A stretch of DNA of 64,000 bases from an uncultured Acidimicrobiales bacterium (GTDB taxonomy: Bacteria; Actinomycetota; Acidimicrobiia; Acidimicrobiales; Bin134). Positions 18,751-27,336 of this stretch are shown piece after piece. The translations under genes and the position numbers were made by a program. Position 1 is the first letter of the stretch, and every line of letters begins with the position of its first letter. The notes beneath the pieces are model-generated. The model made no database searches, was not told where the DNA came from, and saw only the letters and a program-made list of their open reading frames with translations. The stretch is from NCBI GenBank assembly GCA_951813555.1, contig OX638344.1, positions 1,951,076 through 2,015,075 of the forward strand. Reading direction: 5' to 3'.

Positions 18751-20007
18751 GTGAGCGCTGACACACCCATGGCCGAACTGGCCGATCGAGCCAAGGCCGC
18801 GGCCCGGGTTCTGGCCACCGCCGACACGGGGACCAAGAACCATGCGCTGTTGCTGGCGGCCGACCAACTGGAGCAGGCCCGAGACGACTTGTTGGAGGCC
18901 AACCGGGCCGATGTGGAGTCGGCTGCCGCATCGGGCATGAGCCCCTCGCTGGTCGACCGCCTCCGGCTGACCGACTCCCGGCTGGAGGGGATGGCCGGAG
19001 GTATGCGCAAGGTGGCCGCCTTGGCCGACCCGGTGGGGGAGGTCGTCGGCGGCTGGGTTGTGCCCTCCGGCCTGCGGATCAGCCAGGTGCGGGTGCCGCT
19101 GGGCGTTGTGGCCATCGTGTACGAGAGCCGCCCCAACGTGACCAGCGACTCAGCGGGACTGTGCCTCAAGTCGGGCAACGCCGCCTTCTTGCGGGGGTCG
19201 TCGAGCGCGCTGGGCTCCAATCTGGCCATCGCCGGGGTTTTGCGGGACGCCTACCAGAAGGCAGGGTTGCCCAGCGATGCGCTGGTGCTGGTATCGGACA
19301 CCAGCCATGCCGCCGCTGCTGAGTTCATGCAGCTTCGAGACAGCATCGACTGCCTCATCCCCCGAGGCGGCCCCGGGTTGATCGCCTCCATTTTGGAGAA
19401 CGCCACCGTGCCCTATGTGATCGACGGCGACGGCAACTGCCACGTGTACGTTGACGCCTCAGCCGATTTGGACATGGCCCGGCGCATTGTGGTGAACGCC
19501 AAGACCCAGCGCCCGTCGGTGTGCAACGCGGCAGAGTCCTTGGTGGTGCACCGGTCGGTGGCTGCCGAGCTGCTGCCCCCACTGGCCGACGACTTGGCCG
19601 GAGTCGAGCTGGTGGGTGATGAGTCAGCCCGGTCCATCCTGGGGCCCGACCGAATTGGCGAGGCGACCGAGGACGACTATTTCACCGAGTTCTTGGACCT
19701 GAAGCTGTCGGTCAAGGTCGTGGACGACCTGGACGAGGCCATCGCCCATGTCAACGACACCGGCAGCGGACACAGCGAGGCCATCATCACCGCCGACCTG
19801 GACGCCGCCGACCGGTTCTGCACCGAAGTGGACGCCGCCGCGGTGCTGGTCAACGCCTCCACCCGGTTCGTCGACGGCGAGGAGTTCGGTTTCGGTGCCG
19901 AGATCGGCATCAGCACCCAGAAACTGCACGCCCGGGGGCCGATGGGTCTGCGCCAGCTCACCACCACCAAATACGTGGTCCGCGGCGAAGGCCAGGTGCG
20001 GGGTTAG
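18751..20007 (+). CDS. proA: Gamma-glutamyl phosphate reductase
   Basis: ProA reduces glutamyl-5-phosphate with NADPH to the semialdehyde, the second proline step. The protein of about 418 residues has the aldehyde dehydrogenase fold: VPLGVVAIVYESRPNVTSD and GNAAFLRGSSSALGSN for cofactor binding, and the catalytic cysteine in KTQRPSVCNAAESLVVH. The end GPMGLRQLTTTKYVVRGEGQ is the usual one. The start is a choice between ATG 18730 (with an AAAGGGA site), GTG 18751 (leaderless) and ATG 18769; the -10 spacing favours 18751. Confidence 0.94.
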   Translation: MSADTPMAELADRAKAAARVLATADTGTKNHALLLAADQLEQARDDLLEANRADVESAAASGMSPSLVDRLRLTDSRLEGMAGGMRKVAALADPVGEVVGGWVVPSGLRISQVRVPLGVVAIVYESRPNVTSDSAGLCLKSGNAAFLRGSSSALGSNLAIAGVLRDAYQKAGLPSDALVLVSDTSHAAAAEFMQLRDSIDCLIPRGGPGLIASILENATVPYVIDGDGNCHVYVDASADLDMARRIVVNAKTQRPSVCNAAESLVVHRSVAAELLPPLADDLAGVELVGDESARSILGPDRIGEATEDDYFTEFLDLKLSVKVVDDLDEAIAHVNDTGSGHSEAIITADLDAADRFCTEVDAAAVLVNASTRFVDGEEFGFGAEIGISTQKLHARGPMGLRQLTTTKYVVRGEGQVRG

Positions 20008-20056
20008 TGCGCCACCTGGCAAGCCCACTGATTTCGGGGCTTGATCGGGCTGGGCA

Positions 20057-20062
20057 TACCCT
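20057..20062 (+). promoter_or_regulatory. -10 box (TACCCT) of the MoxR gene
   Basis: TACCCT ends six bases before the ATG at 20069. There is no ribosome site between them, as expected for a leaderless start. Confidence 0.4.
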
Positions 20063-20068
20063 TCAACC

Positions 20069-20983
20069 ATGAGTTTTTCCTTTGCCGACGTCGACTCGGT
20101 GCGCAAGGGCCTGAGCGATGTGCAGTACCTGGCCGACGAGGGCATCGCCGGGGTGGTCTATCTGGCCGAGCGCCTGCAGAAGCCGGTGCTGGTGGAAGGC
20201 CCGGCGGGCACAGGCAAGACTCAGTTGGCCAAGAGCGTGGCCGAGGCCACCGGGGCCCGGCTCATTCGCCTCCAGTGCTATGAGGGTTTGGACGAGTCCA
20301 AGGCCCTGTACGAGTGGAACTACAAGAAGCAGCTCCTGAGAATCCAGGCCGAGCGCCAGGGTGAGAATCCCGAGGGCGACGGCATGTGGCAGCAGATCGA
20401 GGACGACCTGTTCTCCGAGGAGTTCTTGCTCACCCGCCCGCTGCTGGAGGCCATCCGAGCTGCCGAGCCGGTAGTGCTGCTCATCGACGAGGTCGACCGG
20501 GTGGAGATCGAGACCGAGGCACTGCTGCTGGAGATCCTGTCCGACTACCAGGTATCCATCCCCGAGCTGGGGACGGTGGCCGCCAGCCAGATCCCACTGG
20601 TGTTCCTCACCTCCAACAACACCCGGGAGCTCTCGGAGGCCCTCAAGCGTCGGTGCCTGTTCTTGCACATCGACTATCCCGACCTAGACCGGGAAAAGGA
20701 GATCGTGCTGGCCAAGGTGCCCGGCGTGGGCGAGAGCCTGGCCGACCAGGTGGCCCGCATCGTGCGCTCGGTGCGCCAGATCGAGCTGAAGAAGGCGCCG
20801 TCAGTCTCGGAGACATTGGATTGGGCCCGAACCCTGGTGCTTTTGGGTGTGGAGCACATCGACGCCGACACCGCAGCCGAGACGGTGAACATCTTGCTCA
20901 AGTACCGCAGCGACATCGAGAAGGCGCTAAAGGAGTTCGCTTCCTCCGACGAGGATTTCGCCGCGCCAATCCCAGCTTCGTGA
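20069..20983 (+). CDS. MoxR-family AAA+ ATPase
   Basis: MoxR ATPases act as chaperones that insert metal cofactors or activate enzyme complexes, working with a VWA-domain partner. This 304-residue protein has Walker A GPAGTGKTQLAK near residue 52, Walker B VVLLIDEVDR, sensor 1 LTSNNTRELS, and the arginine-finger region ALKRRCLFLHIDYP. Sequence and the CoxE-like gene 69 bases downstream place it with the CoxD/APE2220-type group. No molybdenum hydroxylase genes are nearby, so the client protein is not evident. Confidence 0.9.
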   Translation: MSFSFADVDSVRKGLSDVQYLADEGIAGVVYLAERLQKPVLVEGPAGTGKTQLAKSVAEATGARLIRLQCYEGLDESKALYEWNYKKQLLRIQAERQGENPEGDGMWQQIEDDLFSEEFLLTRPLLEAIRAAEPVVLLIDEVDRVEIETEALLLEILSDYQVSIPELGTVAASQIPLVFLTSNNTRELSEALKRRCLFLHIDYPDLDREKEIVLAKVPGVGESLADQVARIVRSVRQIELKKAPSVSETLDWARTLVLLGVEHIDADTAAETVNILLKYRSDIEKALKEFASSDEDFAAPIPAS

Positions 20984-21037
20984 TCTTCCTCGTTCGAGGC
21001 AAGGTCGCAGGCTCCACTGGCAAACCCTTGATGGACC

Positions 21038-21043
21038 TACGCT
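21038..21043 (+). promoter_or_regulatory. -10 box (TACGCT) of the CoxE-like gene
   Basis: TACGCT lies nine bases before ATG 21053. It could give the VWA gene its own short-leader transcript in addition to read-through from the MoxR gene. Confidence 0.35.
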
Positions 21044-21052
21044 GAGCCTGCC

Positions 21053-22513
21053 ATGAAAGTCGAGCCCGCCACCTCGCCGCTGCTGGCGCTTCTGGCCGGG
21101 TTCATCTCAGAGTTGCGGGCCGCCGGGCTGCCGGTGAGCCTCACCGAAAACCTCGATGCCATGGAGGCCATCCAGCACATCCCCATCGAGGATCGGGATG
21201 CGTTCAAGTACGCCCTGGCCGCCACCCTGGTGAAAAACCACGCCCACTGGCGGGCGTTCGAGACCGTCTTCGAGGTGTACTTCTCGCTGCGGGGGCCGGA
21301 GTACGACCTAGTAGATGGCGAATGGCCCGAGGGCATGGACCTGTCCGACTTCATCGACGGGTTGGACGGCCAGCAGCGCCGCCAGGGCGGTGGCGGTGGC
21401 GAGGCCATGTCGGCCGAGCAACTGGCCGAGATGCTGTTCCAAGCGCTGATGCGGGGCGACGACGCCCTCATGCGGGCTATCGCCCGCCAAGCGGTGCAGC
21501 GCTACGCCGGAATGGAGCCCGGCCGCCCGGTGGGGGGTACCTACTACCTGTACCGCACGCTGCGAAACCTCGACCTCGACGGCGTTCTGGAGCGCCTGAT
21601 GGACCAGGCTCGCCAGGACGCTCCCGAGCAGCTGACCCCGCTGGAGGAGCGGCTGGAGCGCGATGAGTTCGAAGCCAGGGTCGACCAGCTCCGCAAGGAG
21701 GTGGAGGCCGAGATCCGCCGCCGGCTGGTGGCCGACCGGGGCGTGGAGGCCATGGCCAAGACGCTGCGCAAGCCCCTGCCCGAGGACGTCGACTTCATGC
21801 ACGCCAGCCGGGAGGAGATGATGGCCCTGCGCCGGGCCATCTACCCGCTCACCCGCAAGCTCGCTGTGAGGCTGGCCCGCAAGCGCCGCCACGGCCGCAA
21901 AGGCCCGCTGGACTTCCGCAGCACCATGCGTCACTCGCTGTCGTACGGCGGGGTGCCGGCCGAGCCCAAGTTCCGCTATCCCCGGCCGGCCAAGCCCGAG
22001 ATCATGGTGGTGGCCGACGTGAGCGGGTCGGTGGCCGCCTTCGCCCGGTTCACCCTGCACCTGGTGTACGCCATCAGCAACCAATTCTCCAAGGTGCGCT
22101 CGTTCGTGTTCATCGACGGCCTCGACGAGGTGACAAGCTTCTTCGAGGGGGTGGACGACATCGGTGAGGCCGTCCACCGAGTGAACGCCGAGGCCGATGT
22201 GGTGTGGGTGGACGGCCACTCCGACTACGGCCACGCCTTCGAGGTGTTCTGGGAGCGCTACGGGAAAGACGTCGGCCCCAAGACCACGGTGATGATCTTG
22301 GGCGACGCCCGCAACAACTACCACGCCTCCCAGGCCTGGATCCTCAAAGAGGTCGAGCACCGAGCCCGCAAAGTGTTCTGGCTCAACCCAGAGCCCGGCG
22401 CCTACTGGGACACCGGCGACTCCATCGTCTCCGAATACGGCGTCCACTGCGACGGCGTCTTCGAAGTCCGCAACCTCCGCCAACTCGAGGGTTTCGTCGA
22501 AAACCTTGTGTAG
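21053..22513 (+). CDS. VWA domain-containing protein, CoxE-like
   Basis: This is the VWA partner of the MoxR ATPase. The 486-residue protein has a helical N-terminal half and a C-terminal VWA domain beginning near residue 315. The metal-ion-dependent adhesion site DVSGS is intact (VVADVSGSVAAFARF), with the later conserved threonine/aspartate stretch TVMILGDARNNY. A charged region around 210-290 (EERLERDEFEARVDQLRKEV) looks like coiled coil. MoxR-VWA pairs bind a client through the VWA metal site and remodel it with ATP. The client here is unknown. Confidence 0.88.
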   Translation: MKVEPATSPLLALLAGFISELRAAGLPVSLTENLDAMEAIQHIPIEDRDAFKYALAATLVKNHAHWRAFETVFEVYFSLRGPEYDLVDGEWPEGMDLSDFIDGLDGQQRRQGGGGGEAMSAEQLAEMLFQALMRGDDALMRAIARQAVQRYAGMEPGRPVGGTYYLYRTLRNLDLDGVLERLMDQARQDAPEQLTPLEERLERDEFEARVDQLRKEVEAEIRRRLVADRGVEAMAKTLRKPLPEDVDFMHASREEMMALRRAIYPLTRKLAVRLARKRRHGRKGPLDFRSTMRHSLSYGGVPAEPKFRYPRPAKPEIMVVADVSGSVAAFARFTLHLVYAISNQFSKVRSFVFIDGLDEVTSFFEGVDDIGEAVHRVNAEADVVWVDGHSDYGHAFEVFWERYGKDVGPKTTVMILGDARNNYHASQAWILKEVEHRARKVFWLNPEPGAYWDTGDSIVSEYGVHCDGVFEVRNLRQLEGFVENLV

Positions 22514-22661
22514 GCCCGGGCAGTCGGTGGCTGTCTAGCCAGCCTGCACTTGTTTTTCAGTTGTCAAGGTGCGAGTCCCGGTTTGTTAGCCATCGGTCGC
22601 TCATCGACCATTCAAAGGCGACGTAGCCGTGGGCATTGCCGGGCTGCCCTGGACCTGGCAC

Positions 22662-23855
22662 TCAGCGCAGAAGCACTGGATTGCGCTGCGGTGGCCGGTA
22701 GGTATCCACCCCAGTTTCCGGGAATGGATCTGGCGGTGGCCGCAGGTCGTAGCGTCCGGTGCTAGGACACTTGGCCACTTCCCAGCCGTCATCGTGGATG
22801 TTGTGGTGGCATCGGGCGCAGACCAGCACCAAGTTGTCGAGGTTGGTCAGTCCTCCCCAGGACCAGGGCTGGATGTGGTGGGCCTGGCACCAGGCGGGAT
22901 TGGCGTCGCAGCCGATGCACCCCTTGTCTCGCAACGCCAAGGCCGCTCGCTGGGCTTCAGTGGCGATTCGCCGCTTGCGACCCAGCCATAGCTCTTGGGT
23001 TTTGGCCCGAAACACGCCGGGCAAGATGTCGGCGTCGCAGGCCAGGCGACGCAACTCGCCCATCGGGATAGGAGTGCCGTCGCAAAGCCGGGCGTTGGCC
23101 AGCTCCCGATGGACAGCGTCGTAGTCGGCAATCACCAACAGCGCGGTGCGCGGCGACCGACCTGACTTGGGCTCCAAGATCAGCTCGGCCAGCGCGTCGG
23201 CCATCCGCTGCTGCGGAGTGCGTCTCTTCTTCGGGTCTTCCTTGCGCCATAGCTCTCGTTCTTTGTCGGAGATGGCTAGGGCAATTCGGTTGCCGGTGAT
23301 CGGGTCGTACTCGCCGGACAGCACGAACATGCCGTCTTCCCGGCTTTCAAAAACTCCTGCCTTGCGCCTCTCGCATTGGCCATCCAGAATCGACTGGCCG
23401 TCGTCATCGGAGAGCTCTCGCTGCTGCTGGCGGACGGTGCGGGCAAACTGGTCGTAAGGCTGATGCTTGGCCGCTTCAGCCAGTACGGACTCGTCGATCG
23501 GCCCCTCCGATGAGGCTTTGGCGATCAGCCAGGCGTGCCTCTGGGGGATCTCCCCGGACTCCAGCGCTCTCCAAGTCGCAGCCAGCCCAGACAAATTGGC
23601 TGCGGTGTCAACCTCTTGCTTGGCATCCCGCTTGGAAACCTGGAGCGCGTCTCGCAGTACCAATTCCGTAGCACCCTCGCCGCACTGATCGCGTTCAGCG
23701 TTGATCAGCCGTGTCTTCCACCCGGCCAGCCGGGCCTCTGCACGCCGCACCGATGCAAGCGCGGCCCGCCGATGGTCCCTCGACATATCCGTCGGGTCAG
23801 ACACGGGTATCTGCAAAGTGACCTCAAAAGCCCTGGTCACAGCCTCTTTTGCCAT
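22662..23855 (-). CDS. DUF222 / HNH endonuclease domain protein (13E12 type)
   Basis: The protein combines an N-terminal DUF222 region with a C-terminal HNH nuclease motif, as in the 13E12 repeat proteins that are multicopy in actinomycetes. The HNH part is complete: CIGCD, then CQAHHIQPWSWGG, then LVCARCHHNIHDDGW. About 397 residues from ATG 23855; a GTG at 23876 is also in frame. A TAATGT -10 box seven bases before ATG 23855 suggests a leaderless start there. An inverted repeat CCAGTGA/TCACTGG (23876-23882 and 23914-23920) lies upstream. Function is unknown; these genes behave as mobile or repeated accessory elements. A 148-base gap to the convergent CoxE-like gene shows nothing clear. Confidence 0.85.
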   Translation of the reverse strand: MAKEAVTRAFEVTLQIPVSDPTDMSRDHRRAALASVRRAEARLAGWKTRLINAERDQCGEGATELVLRDALQVSKRDAKQEVDTAANLSGLAATWRALESGEIPQRHAWLIAKASSEGPIDESVLAEAAKHQPYDQFARTVRQQQRELSDDDGQSILDGQCERRKAGVFESREDGMFVLSGEYDPITGNRIALAISDKERELWRKEDPKKRRTPQQRMADALAELILEPKSGRSPRTALLVIADYDAVHRELANARLCDGTPIPMGELRRLACDADILPGVFRAKTQELWLGRKRRIATEAQRAALALRDKGCIGCDANPAWCQAHHIQPWSWGGLTNLDNLVLVCARCHHNIHDDGWEVAKCPSTGRYDLRPPPDPFPETGVDTYRPPQRNPVLLR

Positions 23856-23862
23856 GTTGAGC

Positions 23863-23868
23863 ACATTA
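23863..23868 (-). promoter_or_regulatory. -10 box (TAATGT) of the DUF222-HNH gene
   Basis: Read on the minus strand, TAATGT ends seven bases before ATG 23855. It supports that start over the GTG at 23876, which lies upstream of the box. Confidence 0.4.
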
Positions 23869-24000
23869 CCAACCACCAGTGACAGTTTGTCCTCCCAGCG
23901 TCATGCACAGACATCACTGGAGGTTCCAGGCAAATTCATTCACAACTGTCGATCGTACGAACTTACGATTTCTGTGCTTGTCTGAGAACGGAGTCAGAAA

Positions 24001-24576
24001 GTGAATTCAGTGCCGCCTTCCGTCGTAGCAGCCGAAAGGAGGGCCGCCGAGCATGGCTTCGAGCACTCGTGTGAACGAGGCGTGGGGGATGTGATTGCGG
24101 TATTGGCAGCGGCTACGCCGCCCAATGGCCGAATTCTCGAACTTGGGACCGGGCTCGGTGTAGGACTGGCGTGGATCCTGTCTGGGCTTGGCGCACGAAC
24201 CGACGTCGAGGTCGTGTCCATAGAGTGGGATGCCGAGAGGGTCTTGTCTATTGCCGAGATCGACCTCCCGGCCCACGCTTCAATTGTTGCGGGAGACATT
24301 GAGGCTTTGCTTCCAACACTCGGGCAGTTCGATCTGATCTTCGCCGATGCCGAGGCAGGAAAGTGGACCGGCCTCGATCTCACAATTGCTGCACTCGCAC
24401 CTCGGGCTCTGCTTCTTGTCGACGACATGGAAATCTCGCGCTATGACTCTTCACACGATCGCTCATTGGTTGAGGTCGTCCGAGAGGCGCTGATGACCGA
24501 CCCCCGACTGGTAGCAGTCGAGTTGAACGTAGGGTCCGGCATGATTCTTGCGTCGCGACGCGCAATAGTGCACTAG
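24001..24576 (+). CDS. Class I SAM-dependent methyltransferase, O-methyltransferase-like
   Basis: A 191-residue protein with a Rossmann methyltransferase fold: motif I is LELGTGLGVGLAWIL, followed by VVSIEWDAER (acidic end of beta 2) and LIFADAEAGKW (motif IV). The substrate is not predictable; the length and GVGDVIAVLAA start resemble small O-methyltransferases. GTG 24001 has a GGAG site seven bases upstream. Codon use is visibly less GC-rich than in the flanking core genes, which fits recent acquisition. It stands alone between the HNH and NUDIX genes. Confidence 0.75.
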   Translation: MNSVPPSVVAAERRAAEHGFEHSCERGVGDVIAVLAAATPPNGRILELGTGLGVGLAWILSGLGARTDVEVVSIEWDAERVLSIAEIDLPAHASIVAGDIEALLPTLGQFDLIFADAEAGKWTGLDLTIAALAPRALLLVDDMEISRYDSSHDRSLVEVVREALMTDPRLVAVELNVGSGMILASRRAIVH

Positions 24577-24606
24577 CTGCTTGCAGAGTCGAATTCGGCT
24601 AACAGC

Positions 24607-25155
24607 TCAATCGGCCGTGTTGGGTTCAACAACCAATGAAGCATTGTCGGCAGCAGCGGACTTCCAGGCTTCAATCACTGGGCCTATGTGATCGGGAAAG
24701 GCCAGTGTGTCTGGCAGCTCCCAACTCTGGAAGTAGCGCGCCTCACTCACCTCAGATGGGTCGATCTCAAGATGGTGAGGGTGGGTTGCCCGGGCTATGT
24801 AGCAAATGTTCAGCGTTGACTCGACTGGCCGCTCCCCGGCAGCACCCGGGCGATCGGAATACACATCCATCCAGATTCCCAGGAATCCAGTGATTGTGAT
24901 GTCGAGGCCCACCTCTTCGCGCACCTCACGGATCGCTGTTGCTTCTGGATGCTCAGCGGGATCGCAGAATCCACCGGGAATATCCCACGCTCCTCTCCAG
25001 GGTTCACTGGCCCGTTCCACCAGGAGAACAGCATTGTCATGGATCACCAGCGCAGAGGCGCTTGGCTTGGGATTGAGCCAGTGTGGTTCATTGCACGCTA
25101 GGCAGCGCGTAGGTGGAAGATCGACCAGCGCATGGCCACAATGCGTGCAGTACAT
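24607..25155 (-). CDS. NUDIX hydrolase with N-terminal zinc ribbon
   Basis: NUDIX enzymes hydrolyse a nucleoside diphosphate linked to another group. The 182-residue protein has a zinc ribbon (CTHCGH ... CLACN) as in NADH pyrophosphatases, then the Nudix box: GGFCDPAEHPEATAIREV followed by REEVGL, matching GX5EX7REUXEEXGU. The short length and lack of the NudC SQPWPFPxS motif argue against true NudC; it is closer to ADP-ribose or NUDT14-like enzymes. The exact substrate is open. Confidence 0.85.
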   Translation of the reverse strand: MYCTHCGHALVDLPPTRCLACNEPHWLNPKPSASALVIHDNAVLLVERASEPWRGAWDIPGGFCDPAEHPEATAIREVREEVGLDITITGFLGIWMDVYSDRPGAAGERPVESTLNICYIARATHPHHLEIDPSEVSEARYFQSWELPDTLAFPDHIGPVIEAWKSAAADNASLVVEPNTAD

Positions 25156-25163
25156 CGGACCGC

Positions 25164-25169
25164 ACCTTA
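25164..25169 (-). promoter_or_regulatory. -10 box (TAAGGT) of the NUDIX gene
   Basis: TAAGGT on the minus strand ends eight bases before the ATG at 25155, again the spacing of a leaderless transcript. Confidence 0.4.
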
Positions 25170-25212
25170 GTGGTCTCCGGCAAGATTCAGACCAGGGGCG
25201 ATGGCCTTGCCT

Positions 25213-25656
25213 CTACATAGTGGTCGTGAGTGGATCCCGGGTCGGCAACTGGGGGAGCATCGAGAAGTCGCGGTCGCGGGTGAGCAGGGTCTCGACGCCG
25301 TTGGCCATGCAGATGGCGACGATCCGAGCGTCGTGGACGATACCACCGGTGATGTTGGGGCGGTTGACGAATCCTTCGAGGACGTCCATGAACCCGTCGG
25401 TCTCGCCGATCATGTGACACGACGGCGACGCCTCCCAGACTCGCAACTGATGCCAGGCATCTTCAGGAGTGGAGGCAGCCTCCTTCCAGATCTTCCGGTT
25501 TGTCACCACGCTGAGGAATTCGTGGCAACATGGCCAAGGGATGGCCCAGGGCCGGTCTCCTTGGGCCAATTCTTCAAGTGTTCGGCGCGCCAGGGCATAG
25601 GGCTCAGATTCACGGCGATGCGCGTATACCAAGATGTTGGAGTCGACGGCCAGCAT
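25213..25656 (-). CDS. vapC: Type II toxin VapC (PIN-domain RNase)
   Basis: VapC toxins are PIN-domain ribonucleases that cut tRNA or rRNA. The protein is 147 residues from ATG 25656 (MLAVDSNILVYAH). The acidic residues expected for the Mg site are visible: the first Asp in AVDSNILVYA, Glu in HEFLSVV, Asp in VHDARIVAI and Asp in TRDRDF. The start overlaps the antitoxin stop as TGATG, so the two are co-translated. A longer open frame upstream is a shadow of the antitoxin gene. Confidence 0.88.
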   Translation of the reverse strand: MLAVDSNILVYAHRRESEPYALARRTLEELAQGDRPWAIPWPCCHEFLSVVTNRKIWKEAASTPEDAWHQLRVWEASPSCHMIGETDGFMDVLEGFVNRPNITGGIVHDARIVAICMANGVETLLTRDRDFSMLPQLPTRDPLTTTM

Positions 25657-25901
25657 CAGCCTCCTCTGCCTTCGTAGATCAGCGCCCGCAGTTCGGGCCA
25701 TGTGTAGTGCTTCAGCGGGTCTTCCCCGTCGGGATCGCCCACGCTGCAATCCTCGAGCTTGTAGGGAACGGCCGGTGCCGGTTCATCCAGCACCCGGCGA
25801 ATCCCGTCTTCCACCACTGCCCGTAGCGTGCAACCTCTGGCCTTGGCATGGCGCTTGGCCCGTTCCAGCAGCACATCGTGGATGTCGATCGTCGTCTTCA
25901 T
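25656..25901 (-). CDS. vapB: Antitoxin VapB-like
   Basis: An 81-residue protein whose first part (MKTTIDIHDVLLERAKRHAK) matches the ribbon-helix-helix DNA-binding form of VapB antitoxins. The C-terminal part (YTWPELRALIYEGRGG) would wrap the toxin. It precedes vapC with a TGATG overlap. An inverted repeat just upstream of its start is the likely autoregulatory operator. Confidence 0.85.
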   Translation of the reverse strand: MKTTIDIHDVLLERAKRHAKARGCTLRAVVEDGIRRVLDEPAPAVPYKLEDCSVGDPDGEDPLKHYTWPELRALIYEGRGG

Positions 25902-25903
25902 GC

Positions 25904-25934
25904 ACCCATACTACCCATATTCTAAAATATGGGT
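25904..25934. promoter_or_regulatory. vapBC operator
   Basis: ACCCATATT (25913-25921) and AATATGGGT (25926-25934) form perfect 9-bp arms around CTAA. A further half-site ACCCATA sits at 25904-25910, adjoining the vapB start codon. This is the arrangement expected for VapBC binding and repressing its own promoter. The AT-rich block stands out sharply from the GC-rich surroundings. Confidence 0.65.
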
Positions 25935-25979
25935 GAGCAATATCTTAGGTGCTGATCGGCAGATGGTGTCAGCCTCGCC

Positions 25980-26411
25980 TCAAGCGACACCTAGCTCTTT
26001 TCGAACAGGGGCAGTCAAGGGGCTGAATTCGCGGACTCGCTGTCTGATCCGGGTGGCAGCCTTGGCGATTTCTGCCGTCACTTCGGTAGGCGGCCCGCTG
26101 AGATCGATGGCCAGAGTGTGGAGGAGCTTGCCGGCGTGCCTGACAGTGACAGTCCGCTCGGGCTGCCCACCGTCGGCGAGGCAGTAGATCAGCACGCCCT
26201 CGGGGAGATCTAGCGCAGTGGTGTGAGCCAGTAGTTGGTAGTAGTCACTTGTCCGAGCCCGGGCGTCGTCGGTGAGTTTGTACTTGATGTCGGCAACATA
26301 GACCTCGTGGCCTTGGCTGCGGAACATCAAGTCGGGGCGGATCGGCATCTGCCGGCGAGTGTCTAAGTGGCTGTCAACAACCTCCGTCAGTTTTAGAGCC
26401 AGAGAGGTCAA
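25980..26411 (-). pseudogene. McrC C-terminal fragment (McrBC restriction remnant)
   Basis: The 143 residues match the C-terminal nuclease part of McrC, the PD-(D/E)XK subunit of McrBC methyl-directed restriction: RPDLMF, then VYVADIKYK, then SDYYQLLAHTTAL. Full-length McrC is about 350-450 residues, so the N-terminal two thirds are missing. The frame opens with TTG and is closed by a stop about 40 bases upstream; no mcrB is present. It is most likely debris of a lost restriction system next to a toxin-antitoxin pair. Confidence 0.65.
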
Positions 26412-26519
26412 GACGGAAGACCTGGCTGCCGTCTGAGGGGTCTGGTTTCGCTTCTACCTGATCATCCACGCCGTGCACTCTACTTGCGAGGTGTGACGGC
26501 TCGTCCCTACCTGTGCCGC

Positions 26520-26864
26520 CTATTCGGTGGCTTTGGGGTGGCCGGTGTGGACTGCGGTCAGCCAGACGGTTTTCTTGTCGTCGTCGATGCAATACCAGAT
26601 GCGGCCACCGCCGGTGACCTCGTATTGCCACTGGGGCAATTCCATGCCGTTGGCGGTGGCTCTGGCAAAACGACCTCGTAAGGGATGTTGGCGCTTGTTC
26701 CGGTGACGTGGGTCTGCCGTGATGAACTCCCATGCCGCCCGGACACTGTTGGGGATGGAGGCACTGAGCTGCTCCCAGGAGTTGGCGGCGGTGTTGTTGG
26801 CGAACCGGCAGTCCCATCCACCCTTGCGCGGTGGAGGGGCGGCTCGGTCGCGGCGGCGGGGCAT
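26520..26864 (-). CDS. Putative type II toxin, RelE-like
   Basis: A 114-residue basic protein with a C-terminal core YEVTGGGRIWYCIDDDKK and VWLTAVHTGHPKATE, resembling RelE-superfamily toxins of actinomycete toxin-antitoxin pairs. The start overlaps the stop of the upstream antitoxin gene as TGATG, as in vapBC. The N-terminus is Arg-rich. Catalytic residues cannot be assigned with certainty. Assignment rests on the core motif, gene size, overlap and upstream operator. Confidence 0.6.
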   Translation of the reverse strand: MPRRRDRAAPPPRKGGWDCRFANNTAANSWEQLSASIPNSVRAAWEFITADPRHRNKRQHPLRGRFARATANGMELPQWQYEVTGGGRIWYCIDDDKKTVWLTAVHTGHPKATE

Positions 26865-27328
26865 CAGTCAGCAGCAGGAGGGCAGGGGACGCGTCCGCCA
26901 TGTGTGATTGTGAAAGGGCCGGAGAGCAGGGCGGTGAGCTCGGGGTCGCTGAGAATCTCAGCGGTGTTCTGCCACTCCAGCAGAGTCTGTTCGACGAGGG
27001 AGAAGCTCTGCACGCTGGCTGAGGCCAGAATGGTACGAGTCAGCTCATCCGCGAAGTCGCGACGCTCGTCGGTGGAGAGGAATTCGACCCAGGGGAAGGC
27101 GGACTCAATGGCGTTGTCCATGGCCTCGGGGGAGTCCGCGGCGATCTTGCCGAGAAGGCGGGCCAGACACTCGATGGTCTTGGTCCGGCTGGTGTCGCTA
27201 GCAGCGAGGCTGAGGTATAGATCAGGAGCGTTGCGGCGGCGCAGTACCACGTCGTGCTGGGCGAGATTTGCCACTACCTCTTTGGGTTGCCGGAGGAACT
27301 CGGAGAATGTGCGCTCGATTACCTGCAT
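26864..27328 (-). CDS. Putative antitoxin, Phd/YefM-like
   Basis: A 154-residue protein whose N-terminus (MQVIERTFSEFLRQPKEVVA ...) resembles Phd/YefM-type antitoxins that fold on DNA, followed by an extra helical domain of about 80 residues. It is directly followed by the putative toxin with a TGATG overlap. Three GATATC half-sites upstream form a likely operator. The extra domain makes it longer than a classical Phd (about 80 residues). Confidence 0.6.
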   Translation of the reverse strand: MQVIERTFSEFLRQPKEVVANLAQHDVVLRRRNAPDLYLSLAASDTSRTKTIECLARLLGKIAADSPEAMDNAIESAFPWVEFLSTDERRDFADELTRTILASASVQSFSLVEQTLLEWQNTAEILSDPELTALLSGPFTITHGGRVPCPPAAD

Positions 27329-27336
27329 GGAACCAG

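Noticed and set aside
18697..18931. N-terminal extension of MurJ (76 extra codons)
   Set aside because: The extension is Pro/Arg-rich, lies opposite proA coding sequence, and the family does not have it.
23955..23975. LexA-like box (CGAAC ... ) before the methyltransferase gene
   Set aside because: The right half (GTTCG) is missing.
26374..26901. 175-codon minus-strand frame overlapping the RelE-like toxin
   Set aside because: Composition (Arg/Pro/His-rich) is that of a shifted frame, whereas the overlapping 114-codon frame has toxin motifs and a TGATG overlap with the antitoxin.
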